In this document: piece after piece, positions 20,378 through 31,508 of the stretch | Layout of the letters: each line of letters begins with the position of its first letter | Numbering within the stretch: the first letter of the stretch is position 1 | From: Endotrypanum monterogeii | Lineage: Eukaryota; Euglenozoa; Kinetoplastea; Trypanosomatida; Trypanosomatidae | Assembly: GCA_000333855.2 (NCBI GenBank) | Contig: CM007318.1 | Coordinates: 982,778-1,046,777, forward strand | Direction of reading: 5' to 3' | DNA: 64,000 nucleotides | Notes under the pieces: model-generated | Told to the model about the DNA's origin: nothing | What the model saw: the letters and a program-made list of their open reading frames with translations, nothing else | Database searches by the model: none | Made by a program: the position numbers and the translations under genes

Positions 20378-22621
20378 ATGTTGCGCGGCAGCATCTATTT
20401 TGTGATGTGGCGTCAGCACATATTGGGGCTGCTGTTCGCGCTAGCCGTCGTTGCGCTCACCTGGGTCGTAACGGCAACAGGGGCATCCGCGTCCTCGTAC
20501 ACAGCGCAGACTTCGCGTCGGTACTCCATGATGGTGGAGGAGCTGACCGCGAGCCTTGATGAGGCAGACACCACTCCCACATTGGTGTCTGTACTAGAGG
20601 AGATATCTCTGACGCTACCTGCCAAGCCTGGTGCTCGCGCTGCAGCGTGGGAAGGCGGCTCCGAGACGAGCGAAATGGATGACATGGTGGCCGAGCAGCT
20701 GACATTTGACGAGGATTTCGATCCGATTTGGTACTTCCTGCTGCGACGCCGAGGCTTCGAGCACCTCGACTGGTCCGGTTGCGGGGGAAAATGGCGGCCT
20801 GAGTGGTCCATGCCGAAGACCTACAAGGGCCACGGCGGCTACAACGGTGACTCGGCTTCTCTATCGACGGAGAGCGCACACGAACGCTACTTGTTTGCCT
20901 CTCTGCGGCGTTACCTCGCTCATCACACTGTGTGCACCTATTCCTCTGTCTCCTTCTGTGGCGCCAGTCGTGAGCGAGACCCGGCGAGTCATTTCCAATG
21001 GGCGGCTCAGTTCGTGTCAACACTAACCTCGTCGCCGTTGAGCTGGACTGAGGCCACACCCCGGCACTCGAGACCCGCCGGGGTGGTTCTCCAGAACAAT
21101 TTTTCGCATGCTGGTGGTGATGATGTCGCATCCTGGTGCTCGTATCATCTTGTTTACCACGACACCCTATGCACACAACACGTGAACCCCCTGATTAACG
21201 TTGGCCGTCCAGGTCGCGGTGCCCAGGAGGGGCTGCCGCACGGTATCTTCAAGGCTGTGTTCCCCTCTTTCGTCAAGTACTTTGGCAGCCCGTTTCAGCA
21301 CTTCTCGGTCAGGGCAACAGAGGAGCGCCGGCCAGGGAACGGCACGGCTGCGGGGCCGCCGACGGTTCAGCTCAAGGTCGAGTTCCGTATGAGTATGGTC
21401 GCTGACGAAGCGTCAGACATGGAGGCTCTGAGGGACTTGTGGTCGAAAGAGTTGCCCTTGTACGCTAGGGATGGCCGTCTCCAGGTACACATCGGCCCTG
21501 GGGGACTTTCTCAGCCGCTGCGCTCCGCGCTTCCAGCCACGGCGCTAGTGCCGTCTTCCACTGAGAACCAAGCAGAGGTGTCGGCTCCTGCAGCGTCGTC
21601 TTCGAAAGATCTGCCGTCTCAGTTTGGCCGCACCCCGGAGGTGCACTACGAGGTGCGCAGTCACGGAAAAGTTCATGGTCACCTGAACGTGGAGCTGTAC
21701 CCCGCGGCGGCCTTGATGGATACCCTTGCTGGCATGCATGGGGAGAATCTCGATGACGTGCTCGACGATGGCCAAGCGGCCACGCAGCGACACGATTTTT
21801 ATCCTCGCGAGGGCGATGTGGTTCGTACGCTTCTTCTTTTTCCCCTTCATCTTGTGCGTCCCTCTTTACATAATATGGAATCTTTGTTGGGCTCAACGCG
21901 CATCGTCTACGCCTACACTGACACATTTTCGAACACGCTAGCGGTTCTGCTTGAGACGACCCTCACATCGGTGCACATAGCCGCATATGGGGCCGCATAC
22001 GAGCATGCACAGCAGTGTCACGGGATGGCCGGCAGGGGTGGCGGTATCGGTGCTCGAGGATGTCGAACTCGGGATGGAGTCTTGTTGGGACGCTTCCAAC
22101 TTTTTTTTGGCTGGTCGGCGCTGGTAGACATGCCGGCGGACGACAACAGCAACCGAATTGTGCCGCAGCCTGTGGTGGCGATTCACCGAGCAGCGTCTGT
22201 GGTTGACCTCGACGCGGCGGGGAAATTCTCGGAATTCGACTTCTGCCGTATGCAGCGTCGTTACGCTGCTTCGCTTGGAGAGGCCCGTCAGCTCGATCAC
22301 CAAGATTCCCTCGCTGCCTTATTTGAGATGCTCAACGGTACTTATATGAGGGGAAAGGGAAGGATGGGGGGCCCGCCGGCAGAGACGGAAGCCCCCAGAC
22401 ACGGTGACACCTGTGTCTACTGGGTTCAATCCACCGTGGCGAGTGGTACCACGATTCCGAGCCCCGATTCTGCCATGGTCTTTAACGTGCTCTCGATTGG
22501 GCTCTTATTTTCAGCTCTGGGTGCTGGTATGTTGGTCAGGCTCACCAGGCGCTTGACGTGCAGAGGAGAGGATCTTGCACAGTTCCTAGCGAAAGAGGGA
22601 AGCACCAATCCCATCAAGTGA
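20378..22621 (+). CDS. GPI16: GPI transamidase complex subunit GPI16 (PIG-T)
   Basis: A 747-residue type I membrane protein of the endoplasmic reticulum. GPI16 stabilises the catalytic GPI8 and takes part in attaching GPI anchors, central to trypanosomatid surface coats. Residues ~10-38 form a signal peptide or anchor (hydrophobic LGLLFALAVVALTWVV). Near the C-terminus, TIPSPDSAMVFNVLSIGLL with its following ...RLTRR lines up well with the PTPDFSMPYNV...LLTR end of animal PIG-T, including the single membrane helix and short basic cytosolic tail. The lumenal part carries several Cys and N-glycosylation sequons (NFS, NGT). The ATG at 20378 is used; a second at 20405 would shorten the leader by nine residues. 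The rest of the lumenal domain is divergent, so TTA1/TTA2-type kinetoplastid subunits are the alternative. Confidence 0.75.
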   Translation: MLRGSIYFVMWRQHILGLLFALAVVALTWVVTATGASASSYTAQTSRRYSMMVEELTASLDEADTTPTLVSVLEEISLTLPAKPGARAAAWEGGSETSEMDDMVAEQLTFDEDFDPIWYFLLRRRGFEHLDWSGCGGKWRPEWSMPKTYKGHGGYNGDSASLSTESAHERYLFASLRRYLAHHTVCTYSSVSFCGASRERDPASHFQWAAQFVSTLTSSPLSWTEATPRHSRPAGVVLQNNFSHAGGDDVASWCSYHLVYHDTLCTQHVNPLINVGRPGRGAQEGLPHGIFKAVFPSFVKYFGSPFQHFSVRATEERRPGNGTAAGPPTVQLKVEFRMSMVADEASDMEALRDLWSKELPLYARDGRLQVHIGPGGLSQPLRSALPATALVPSSTENQAEVSAPAASSSKDLPSQFGRTPEVHYEVRSHGKVHGHLNVELYPAAALMDTLAGMHGENLDDVLDDGQAATQRHDFYPREGDVVRTLLLFPLHLVRPSLHNMESLLGSTRIVYAYTDTFSNTLAVLLETTLTSVHIAAYGAAYEHAQQCHGMAGRGGGIGARGCRTRDGVLLGRFQLFFGWSALVDMPADDNSNRIVPQPVVAIHRAASVVDLDAAGKFSEFDFCRMQRRYAASLGEARQLDHQDSLAALFEMLNGTYMRGKGRMGGPPAETEAPRHGDTCVYWVQSTVASGTTIPSPDSAMVFNVLSIGLLFSALGAGMLVRLTRRLTCRGEDLAQFLAKEGSTNPIK

Positions 22622-24793
22622 TACCCATTTCCCCATTACTGAAAGTGAAGCACGTTTTTTTTTTTTGTTGGTGTGTGTGGTGTATGTATGGAGGGGTGGG
22701 GGTGGATTCGCAACTATTACCGTTTCTTTATCCGCGCGCTGGTGTTGCGCAGGCTTGTGTAGTCCTCTTCTTTCGGCGCTTCATTTTGTAGGGATGGGGA
22801 GGGGAATATAGTGAGGCTGGGGAAGGGTATGTTACCAGATCGCCGAAGAAAATTGTAAGTGCCCTTTGCAGTGGCTCGGGGCCGTAGAGGAGTATTATTT
22901 GTGGGCGTGTGCGTTGGTGTCGGGGCCGTTACTCGTCCACCTCAATGTATCACTTACGCTTATATGCAGCCACGGCCGCTCGTCATGCTCTTTATTGATT
23001 TGTTTCAGCACATCGTATGTGTGGCTTTCCCTGGCGTTGAAGCGGACAGGGAAGAAAAAAAAAGGAGGACCATGACTACTGTCATTATCACGCACAAGGC
23101 GCAAACAATGTATTGGCGATGCGGTAATACCACCTGGGGAAGCACACACCAGCCAGATGCTTTCATTTCAAAGAAAAGTGTGACGTATGGATGTCCTCAC
23201 ACTTTTTCTTCTGTGGCGTGTGCTTGCATTCCAAGTCGAACGCCACACATACACACTACTCAAGCGGGATTTGAGTCTTTCACATCCTTAGGCCAACTAT
23301 GCGCACTCTGCATAGGGACGGTGACTCTCTCTCCCTATGCACCCCCATGAAGATCTCACTTCATCACCCTTTCCCTCTCTTTTTTTTTCTGTACGTAATT
23401 TCGTTGCTTCTTTTTCCCTCGTATTCTATTTTCTATATATATATATATATATAATATTTGGTGCTCAATGTAACCGATAAACAGATCAAGGGTTTTCTTA
23501 AACGCGCCGTCTATACAATCAGCTACTACTATAACCACGACAGTGACCAGGGCTACTAGTGTGTTCAGCTACCTTTTTTTTCGATTACATTGAAGGGCGA
23601 TCACAGCTATTCCTCTGATTTTGAGTACGTGCTGCTGTTCTTCTCTCTTTCACTGATTGCCCCATCTTGAGCTTTTTTTTTTTTCGATCTTATTTTTATT
23701 TGTTCCTTGTGTCTATCAACCCCAATCCGTAACCTCCCCACCCTCAAACGAAAACAACAAAAAATACACATCCACACAAACAAAGAAGCACGTATAACAG
23801 AAAAATATCGGGGAAAAAAAAGGATTTTTGTACGCTTTTTTTCCCCTCTCCTACCCCTTCCTTTTTTTTTTCACTATCAGATTTCCTTTCACTTCGTTCA
23901 GACGCATACATATCTATATTCTATCCTGATTATTTCTCTCCCGATACACTGGAAGGGGACAGGGGTGAAAAGAAAAGAGGCAAGCAAACAGCAACAAAAA
24001 GGAAGAGACAGTGATAACTACAACAACGCAGTAGGACAGAGGAATAATAGAGAAAGTATATTTGAGAAGTACGTTCATAGGTAACGTCCCTGATATTAAA
24101 GGTGTTTGAGGTGGCAGGTTGAGGAACACCAATAAGGAAGATAGTTGAAGAGCACGACCACGAATACACTGCGGGCGTTCTCTATTCCTTTCCTCGTCTC
24201 GCAGTACAAGGAAGCACCACAATAAAAGATACGTGGGTGGCGCTCATCTTAATCGCGATATTTTTTTCTGTGTGTGTCTAGGTGCCAGTGAAACGGTGGA
24301 GGAATCGAAAAAAGACACAGGCAATTATCAAAGGCCACCTCTCCCATCCCTCAAATAGAAAAAGAAATCCTCCTCTCGAAAAAAATATTCTTGTGGATTA
24401 TTCTAACGACTCTACATTTTTCCTTTCATATATATATATATTTTTTTTTCCCCCTCGTTTTTTTCTTATTTGCCATTTTTAAATATATATATATATATAT
24501 TTTCCCTTTTGGCTTGCCCTCACTTATCTTTTTCGCTGAGCGTCATCTCCTTCCCCATTCTCCTGTTTAATATTGGGTTGCATAGCTTCAATTTTTTCTT
24601 CTCAGTGTCTGTAGTCTTCCCTTTTTTTTCCACTCCCCCTCCCACTTCTTCCCCCCCTCTCCCGTAGTGTATGCGATAGCACAACTGACTTCCCTTCTCC
24701 CCTCCCTTCTTTCATATATATACGCGCACAGAGCAACAGGAGAGAGGAAGGAGGTGTGATAGTCGTGTATACGTAGGACTTCTTCATTTGCGA

Positions 24794-24827
<34 letters not shown>

Positions 24828-24946
24828 TCCTCCCAGTACAGAAGAAGTATAACTACCTCCCTCCTCGTGTGACGACCGTAGAAGAAGTATACTATTACAC
24901 GACGAACGAGGAAGTACGACGGGTACGGTACTAACGGACGGACACT
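22622..24946. other. 2.3-kb AT-rich intergenic region
   Basis: No gene is supported. It contains poly-T runs, TA arrays near 23434-23452, 24429-24441, 24482-24500 and 24796-24826, and a small hairpin (CTATGC...GCATAG) near 23299-23317. It probably includes the GPI16 3' UTR. The last ~110 bases before the gap look like low-quality sequence. Confidence 0.5.
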
Positions 24947-25087
24947 NNNNNNNNNNNNNNNNNNNNNNNNNNNNNNNNNNNNNNNNNNNNNNNNNNNNNN
25001 NNNNNNNNNNNNNNNNNNNNNNNNNNNNNNNNNNNNNNNNNNNNNNNNNNNNNNNNNNNNNNNNNNNNNNNNNNNNNNNNNNNNNNN
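24947..25087. other. assembly gap (141 N)
   Basis: A run of N between two stretches that look like imperfect copies of one another and next to TA and CA/TA microsatellites. The true sequence and length here are unknown. Confidence 0.98.
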
Positions 25088-25182
25088 CACGATACAGAAG
25101 TATAATACTCCCCACCTCTGGTGAGGACTGAAAGAAGTCATCAGACAACGAGAAGTACGAGGCGTACCAACGACGACACACA

Positions 25183-25183
<1 letters not shown>

Positions 25184-25235
<52 letters not shown>
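25184..25235. repeat. compound (CA)n(TA)n microsatellite
   Basis: About 20 bases of CA repeat run directly into about 30 bases of TA repeat. It ends 13 bases before the ATG of the next gene, so it must lie in the 5' UTR or the splice region of that gene. Confidence 0.9.
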
Positions 25236-25237
<2 letters not shown>

Positions 25238-25248
25238 AAACCGTAAAG

Positions 25249-26097
25249 ATGAGCCGGATTGCTTCTTCCGCTTGCCCGTTGTCGGACTGCACGCTTGCTC
25301 TCGAAAATGCCGAGAACATCCGTAACAGCAAGAGTGCTGCGTTGCTGGGCCTCAAAGTTGCCAATGCCGCCGCCGGTGTTCCGAGTACTCCTCGAGGACG
25401 AGCGCTCCTGCGCAGTGTAAAGGCTATTAGCCGCTCGGCTGCTGCTGGGGCAGTAGCTTCATCTGCTCGCCGTGAAGTGCCTCCTGTAACCAGAAGCCGT
25501 ACAAGCGTAACTCCTGTGAGAGCGGTGGAGCTTGCTGAGCCTTCGACACCCCTCTCCTCCAAGAGTGTGAGGGGCGGCATCTCCTCGCTTGACTCCCACG
25601 TTTTCGCTAAGCCCTTCACACCTGCCGCAAAAGTACGCCGCAACGAGCCGTATTCTCCCTGCTTGGTGAAGAGCATATGTTCCCCTGAGGACAGTTTTTA
25701 CGCGTGCTACGCCGAGGTCGTTGAGACACCTGAGGTGATGGGGAACCCTGCGAGCACACCGATCCGCGCCCACAGTGTGTGCCAGGAGACTGCTCTGCCT
25801 GCCGAGACCCAGGCGTTGCTTGACCTCCTCTCCAAAGCAACTGCTTCTTCCCTCCAGTGCGCATCACCTCATGCGAAGACGAAAAAAGCGCCTGACAGCG
25901 TGGAGCAGTCACCTGTGCCTTCGGCAACGAATGGAGGTCTGACGACAACGCCATCTTTGACTTCCACGCCGGATCGCATGACATCACCATTGTTCCATCA
26001 AGGGCCGTTAACTTCGTCTCGTGTAATCCGCAAGGTGGTGAGCTGCGGTGTGGACCGCACATCTGGTCGTCCGGTGCCGAAACCAAAGGAAGGGTAA
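25249..26097 (+). CDS. hypothetical protein rich in Ser/Thr-Pro motifs
   Basis: A 282-residue basic protein of low complexity and unknown function. It has many SP and TP dipeptides (STPRG, TPVRA, STPLSS, FTPAAK, YSPC, CSPED, STPIR, STPDR, TSPLF), the pattern of targets of proline-directed kinases such as CDKs or MAPKs. Two folded-looking short segments are SFYACYAEVVETPEVM and AETQALLDLLSKATASSL. It ends with a basic PVPKPKEG. The ATG is fixed by an in-frame TAA 15 bases upstream. The microsatellite and gap just upstream leave no normal polypyrimidine tract, so a missing upstream part cannot be excluded. Confidence 0.7.
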   Translation: MSRIASSACPLSDCTLALENAENIRNSKSAALLGLKVANAAAGVPSTPRGRALLRSVKAISRSAAAGAVASSARREVPPVTRSRTSVTPVRAVELAEPSTPLSSKSVRGGISSLDSHVFAKPFTPAAKVRRNEPYSPCLVKSICSPEDSFYACYAEVVETPEVMGNPASTPIRAHSVCQETALPAETQALLDLLSKATASSLQCASPHAKTKKAPDSVEQSPVPSATNGGLTTTPSLTSTPDRMTSPLFHQGPLTSSRVIRKVVSCGVDRTSGRPVPKPKEG

Positions 26098-26258
26098 TAT
26101 TATAATGACGGTGGTGCACCTCGTGTAATGCTACATGCTCAGAATATTGTTTCTGTTCTGCGCCAAACCCTGTCCTTGTTCATGCGGGAAAAGGAGCTCA
26201 AGCGTCTTGATGGGCATGAAAGTGTTTTTTTTTTGTTCGAGAAAATGCGCCAAATATA

Positions 26259-27067
26259 GAACAGGGGGGAGGAGGGAGGGAAGGGGGGGGGAGTGCGTGG
26301 GTGGGTGGTGGTGGTGGTGGGACAAGTGAGGGAAATCCTCAAGTGGAGAGCAACGAAGAAGAGGTGATGAATCGATGTAACCACATACCACTGCAGTATA
26401 TAAGAGTTGTAGGTAACAAAGATCTCAGAGATGGGTCATTCACCCTCCCGCTTTGTTGGGTATGTCCACTTGTCCACACGGCCATGTGTTAGCGCCACTC
26501 AGCACGCGACGCCTCCATCTGCTCAGATGATCAGCACGTGGTGGTGTGTGGTGGACCTAGGCGCGTGTGTTGCGGCAATCATGAGCCGGCTCCGCAAACA
26601 ACCGTCCCCATCCCAACCACCCCCCAGCACGCACCCCGCTCCGCGGTTCGCCCTACAGTCGCTCGCAGTATACCGGTGGCGCCCCCGTACACACCTCGCA
26701 ATGACTCTGACCTCGCATCCGACTGGCTGTGGGGATGGGGTGAGATGCGGTCACGCCAGGCGAGCACGCAACCCCCCCCCACACACACACAGGTGATACA
26801 AGCCTGTTTCAGAGCCACGGGCCACTCGGGCGCGGCGGTAGTCGAGGACCCGACTGCCCATATCCATTGGCATAGGTTGCACTCAGCTCGTGGCGTTGCG
26901 CGCGCTTGGAACCGCGGCCGGGCGATGTGTGCGTGTGTGAGTGAGGGCATTGGCAAGTGATCGCGACTTCATAAACACCTCACACAGGTGGGTGGGTCAA
27001 CCCCCTCAAAAAGTGCAGACAGCCCTGTCTTCCGCGTTGAGAGGAGGTGTATATGAGAGCTGGTGTG
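26259..27067 (+). mobile_element. dispersed repeat family 2, copy D
   Basis: A GC-rich ~810-bp non-coding block repeated almost unchanged, in inverse orientation, at 37701-38495 and partly at 42174-42647. It opens with a G-rich run (26262-26300) capable of forming a G-quadruplex, and its far end is AACCCCCTCAAAAAGTGCAG followed by ~50 bp. The flanks carry a possible duplication (GAGAAAATG.GCC..TATAG at 26240-26258 and 27070-27086). No reading frame is conserved between copies apart from shadows. It is probably SIDER-like, but I cannot find the clear 5' hallmark present in family 1. It lies 160 bases after the preceding stop codon, so probably in that gene's 3' UTR. Confidence 0.6.
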
Positions 27068-27610
27068 GAGAGAAAATGGCCTATAGAGTAGCGCGCGAGG
27101 TATATATTTCTCTCGCTGCAATGCCATTGATGGTGGACAGGTTTGCCTAGCCGGCTGTCATTCCTTTTAAAAAATATTCTCTCATACATCGCTCTTGCGG
27201 AAAAAAAATACATATAAAAACACGAGAAAGTTGTGATTGTCATCGCATCTTGTGCTTTCAGGCACCTCTCAGCCTGCTTCTCTCTTGGTCTTGATTTTAG
27301 CTGATTTATGTTTCTTGTTTGTCTTCCTTTTTTTAAAAATTTTGGATTTGTTGTAAAATTCTCTAACTTCTCCCCTTTTTTTCTCTACAGGGAGAAGGGC
27401 GCGGTTGGGGAGTTTGGAATGACTTGTCTGTGTGTGTTTAACTTTAGTTCTTGGTTATGTGCCGGTTTTCTTTAGTTTTTTTTGGTTTTCGCAAAATTTC
27501 GCCTCTGATTCGGCATTCGACCGCGCTTTGGTTGGGTATGTGAGGGGGAGAGGTTCCGCTCCAACGTGCTATCAAATCTCCCCATGAACACCTACGCGCA
27601 CAACATGTAC

Positions 27611-27641
<31 letters not shown>

Positions 27642-30600
27642 AGTTTGTGTGCGGGTTCATTCTGAGAGAGGAGGCGCGGCGCTGGGCGTGCGGTTATCGA
27701 TATCTGTGCGTTTTTCTTTCGTGATTTTATTGCTTTTTGACTTTAACTGGGGCGGGAGAATCGATGTTGAGGGTGCCTGTGACTGCTCTGTGCCCGTCAA
27801 GATTTAGTCCTATTCAAATACACGCATCAAGGTATACATACATACGCTTTTTCACACACGTCGTATTGTCTGAGGGGTCGGGAGGCTACATGTCGTGAGG
27901 GGGAAACAAAACACAAAGAGGAGAGGAAAGGCAAGTGCACGCACGCACACACAGACACACACATCCTCACTTGTAAGCTTGTATACGGGTAGAGTTGAAA
28001 TGTGTTTTTTTTTTCGTGTGTCTTTATGTTTGCAAGCATGCGTGCGAGTTCATGAGGCGCTCAGGCTTCATAAAGGGGAACTTGCTCGCTTTCCTTCTTC
28101 CAGTGTCCCTCTTGTTATCCGGTAAAAGAAAAAAAATGTGTTGAACACTCCAGGCTCCTCCATCAACAAGACGCATGAATTTTTTTATATTTTCGTGTTT
28201 AGGTGTATGCTTCGTATCGCCTTCTACACCTACCCTCGCGTCGCTCTCTCGTCACCGTTCTTCCCTTCCTCATCATGGTCTTCGATTTCGCGTGTATTTT
28301 TTTTTTTTCTGTGTGTTTGTGTGTGCGCATGTTTTCCTCGCTGCTGGTAGATGCCTGAAGTTGCCGTGTCACCCCACCGTCATCTGCCTTCCTTTCATCG
28401 TTCTGTTTATACGATGTTTCCTTCGGCGTATATTTTGATTTTTTTTTTGGTTTTCAGGGCTATGGGCAATTGAGCTCCTCGATTTACAAACTTCATCTTT
28501 TTGGGTTTATTGCCTCTGTTGGGAAAAAAAAAAGATGTTTGTCGGTGTCCTCGCTTGGTGTTCTCCCCCTCTCCCCCACGCGATGTCGACTTGTCTCTAG
28601 CACGGCGTGGGCAGGGCTTTGTTGACGCAAGGGCATGGGGGGGGGGACGGCGGCGGCCTATCTCAATACAACACGACGATGAAGGAATACATAATCAACA
28701 CGAGCATATTTTCACAAAACAACAACAAAATGGTGGTGGGTCGGGACGGGTGGGATGGGGTGGGGTGTTTGCTCACTTATCTCCGTTCTCCCCCCCCCCC
28801 CCACGACGAGCGCTCACGCTCTCCTCATTTACTGTTTGATTTGTTCCCTTTTTCTATCCCAGGGTCTTTACCTGCACACAGCCACTCGGCATGTTCCGCT
28901 GCATTCGCACGTCTTTTTTTTTCCATTTATCTATATCACCCACCAGATCATCCCTACCGTTATTTTATTATTATTCAGCACTTTCGCACACACACTCTTT
29001 TCAGCTTCGTTTTTTTTTTTTTTGTTCCCCTGTATATATGTGTTAAAGATATATAAAGATATATTAATTTATATCAGACCCTTATCTCTGTGCTCGGCTA
29101 TCCCTGTAACAACTTTTTTCCCCCAGGTTTATATCCTTTTCAGCCCTCACATCACACGCACTTGAGCCTTCTTATCGTTCATCTCCGCGTTTTCGTTTTT
29201 TTTTTTCGAGGGTGTAGTCTTCTGTGTGTGTGTGTGTGTGCATACGTCTACGTGTGTGCCTCTCCTACCCTCCTGCTCCGTGTTTGTCGACATCGAATGA
29301 GGGAGGATCGACTAAATCTATGAAGCTACCTACTGGAGGTGACAGCCATGACAGCATTTCTCTTCCACTTCCCTGTCGCTTCCCATTTTTGAAAATATGC
29401 CAATGTTTTTTTTTTTTTCGTTTTGTGTGTGTGTGTGTGTGTTCGCCTCTTTCTCGGTCCTCCGGAGAAGCGATGGAAAAGATGAACTCTCTTGTCGAGT
29501 CTCTTTTTGGGTTTTTTTTTCCTTTCTCTGCGAATATATATATTTATATATGCTTGAAACTTTATTGCACGTGTGTGGCGAGCCCCATTTTCCAGCGTGG
29601 GTTAGAGTACAAATGTCGTTCTCCTACGCTCCACATGGACATCTCCCCTCTTCTCGCTTCCACCTTTCTGCCTTTCTTCCCGCTTCCAGCATGTCAAGGC
29701 GTTTTTATACACAGGTGGCACTACTCCCCCCTGTTCAGCCACTTTCTCTCCTCTTCCTTGATTTATTGTTCGGTTGCATGCGTGTGTATGCGTGCGCGGC
29801 TTTATCCCATCCATCCCAAACTCGTTTATCATCACTCTGTGCTTTTTCACCCCTCTTCAACCCTTTCCCACCCACCCACCCACCCAGCACCACCCATCCA
29901 CCCAGCACCGCCACCGCGACGATGGCCACGAAATCCAAGCTTCAAGTCTTCGATTGTTTTTTTTTTCTCTGCACTTGCTAATGTTTCTCGAAAAAGAAAA
30001 AAAAACACTATCACCTCACTTTGCAGCTTCTTTATCTGTCCTAATTTATTTTCCCCCTTTTCCCCATTTTTTTTCATGTTTTCCCCTTTGTTTTCTCTCT
30101 TTTTTTCTTGTCATCCGCCCCAAGATAAACGTTCGGCGCAAAAAAAAAAAAAACGATCCTCTTGTTTGATGGTTGATTCTCCAGTTGTCAATTTTTTTTC
30201 CCCTCTACTCACTCCCTGGCGTCAACACACATAGTGTAGCAAAACAACAGGGGGAAGAACGGTGTAGCAAGCCTACTCATATGTACACCTGCATGTTTTA
30301 GTCTGCGTGCAAGTGAGTGGCCCCCAACTGCTGCTTCATCTACTTTTTCCTTTTTTTATTCACTTTTTCCTTTTTTTTTGCACTATTCTTCACACTCTGG
30401 TGTCTATTTTGCAATTCCTTTTTTTTGTTTCTTTTCGTAAAAAAACAATATTTATTATGATTTTTTTTTTTTGTGTGCTTTAAGCTCTTTTTTTTTGTCT
30501 TTGTTATCGCGTGAGCGTGTGTGTAAATGGCAGGTGATGGGGAATGTGTAATGGGTAGGGCGTGGTAGGCCTCTGTGCACCCTTTTTTTTTTCCATTTTT

Positions 30601-31508
30601 TCTTTTTTTTGTTTGTTTGTTTTATCAGCATCGTTGGGGCTGTGGGAAAGAAGGAAAAACCCTCCCCCTTCTCCCCCCAAAGAAAGCAACATCAAAGGGT
30701 TTGTGATCAGTTTCTTCTGCATGACTGTACCTCGACCGGGGAGAAGAGCGCGTTGAAAGGAGAGGTGGTGGCGAAAGACGTGCATAGAAAGCAAGAGAAA
30801 AGTATTCGAAGGGAGCCTATCGGCATTCCTTGGGAGGAGAACGGAAAGTTTGGGGGGCTGTGTCGGTGGTCTAGGAATCACGAAGTTCCCCCTCCACACT
30901 TCATCCCATTCCCCACGCCATGGTAGTCTGGTCCCCCTTTTAGAGACAAACAGATGCTTGACGTGCCAAGTATATTTATTCTATAGCCTTCTCTCATGCA
31001 TTTTTTAGTATGCGCACGCAGATAAGTAGTTATACAATTTTATCTCCAACATAAACGGACACCGTACTAGAGCCTTCTGCTCGAGCTCTTCGTGATGTGA
31101 AAGATGCCGACGACGACGGAGAACAGCACCAGCACACTGACTACTGCACGTTTGTGCACACATCGCGAGCATGTGACCTCAAATCACAGGAGGTGCACGA
31201 CCAATAGGGTCGATATCAAAGTCTAACCAAAATCGAGGCCGACGGTGGGTGGCGTAACATACACACAAGCACACCTACAGGCACTCAAGAGTCGATAGCT
31301 TCCTTCTACGGAATAATACAAGATGCCCGTCTATGAAAAAAAAAACTTCACTGATTCGCTTTTCCAAAATATGTTGTTCCATATTCTCATTACATGATCC
31401 TGTTTTTTTTTCTGCTTTTTCTCGCCACCGAAATTTCTTGTTACTCTCGGCAGCTTTCTTATACAGAAAGATTTGTTTTCCAAAGATTTTCTGATTTTTT
31501 TCAGGCCC
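27068..31508. other. 4.4-kb pyrimidine-rich gene desert
   Basis: No gene is supported on the + strand. From about 28.1 to 30.5 kb the + strand is dominated by C/T with many poly-T runs of 8-14. (GT)n tracts are near 27627-27641 and 29223-29240 and TA arrays near 27610 and 29536. Long open frames here (e.g. 29224-30234) are due to the lack of A and G and look nothing like protein. Near 31067-31183 a short coding-like relic lies on the minus strand. Confidence 0.55.
31067..31183 (-). pseudogene. possible orphan C-terminal fragment with one membrane helix
   Basis: The minus strand reads 38 codons to a TAG, with a strong preference for G or C at third positions. It encodes a Cys/Lys/Arg-containing stretch (CSRCVHKR), a hydrophobic helix (VVSVLVLFSVVVGIFH) and a basic tail. 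A TGA bounds it upstream, so no complete gene exists. It stands out from the T-rich surroundings and could be the relic of a membrane-protein gene of opposite polarity. Chance is possible at this length. Confidence 0.2.

Noticed and set aside
22859..23350. 163-codon frame after GPI16
   Set aside because: Unbiased codons, poly-Lys from an A run and no domain. It fits 3' UTR sequence.
29224..30234. 336-codon frame in the pyrimidine-rich desert
   Set aside because: Open only because the strand is almost all C and T. It is full of Phe, Ser, Pro and Cys repeats and contains microsatellite-encoded VCVCV.
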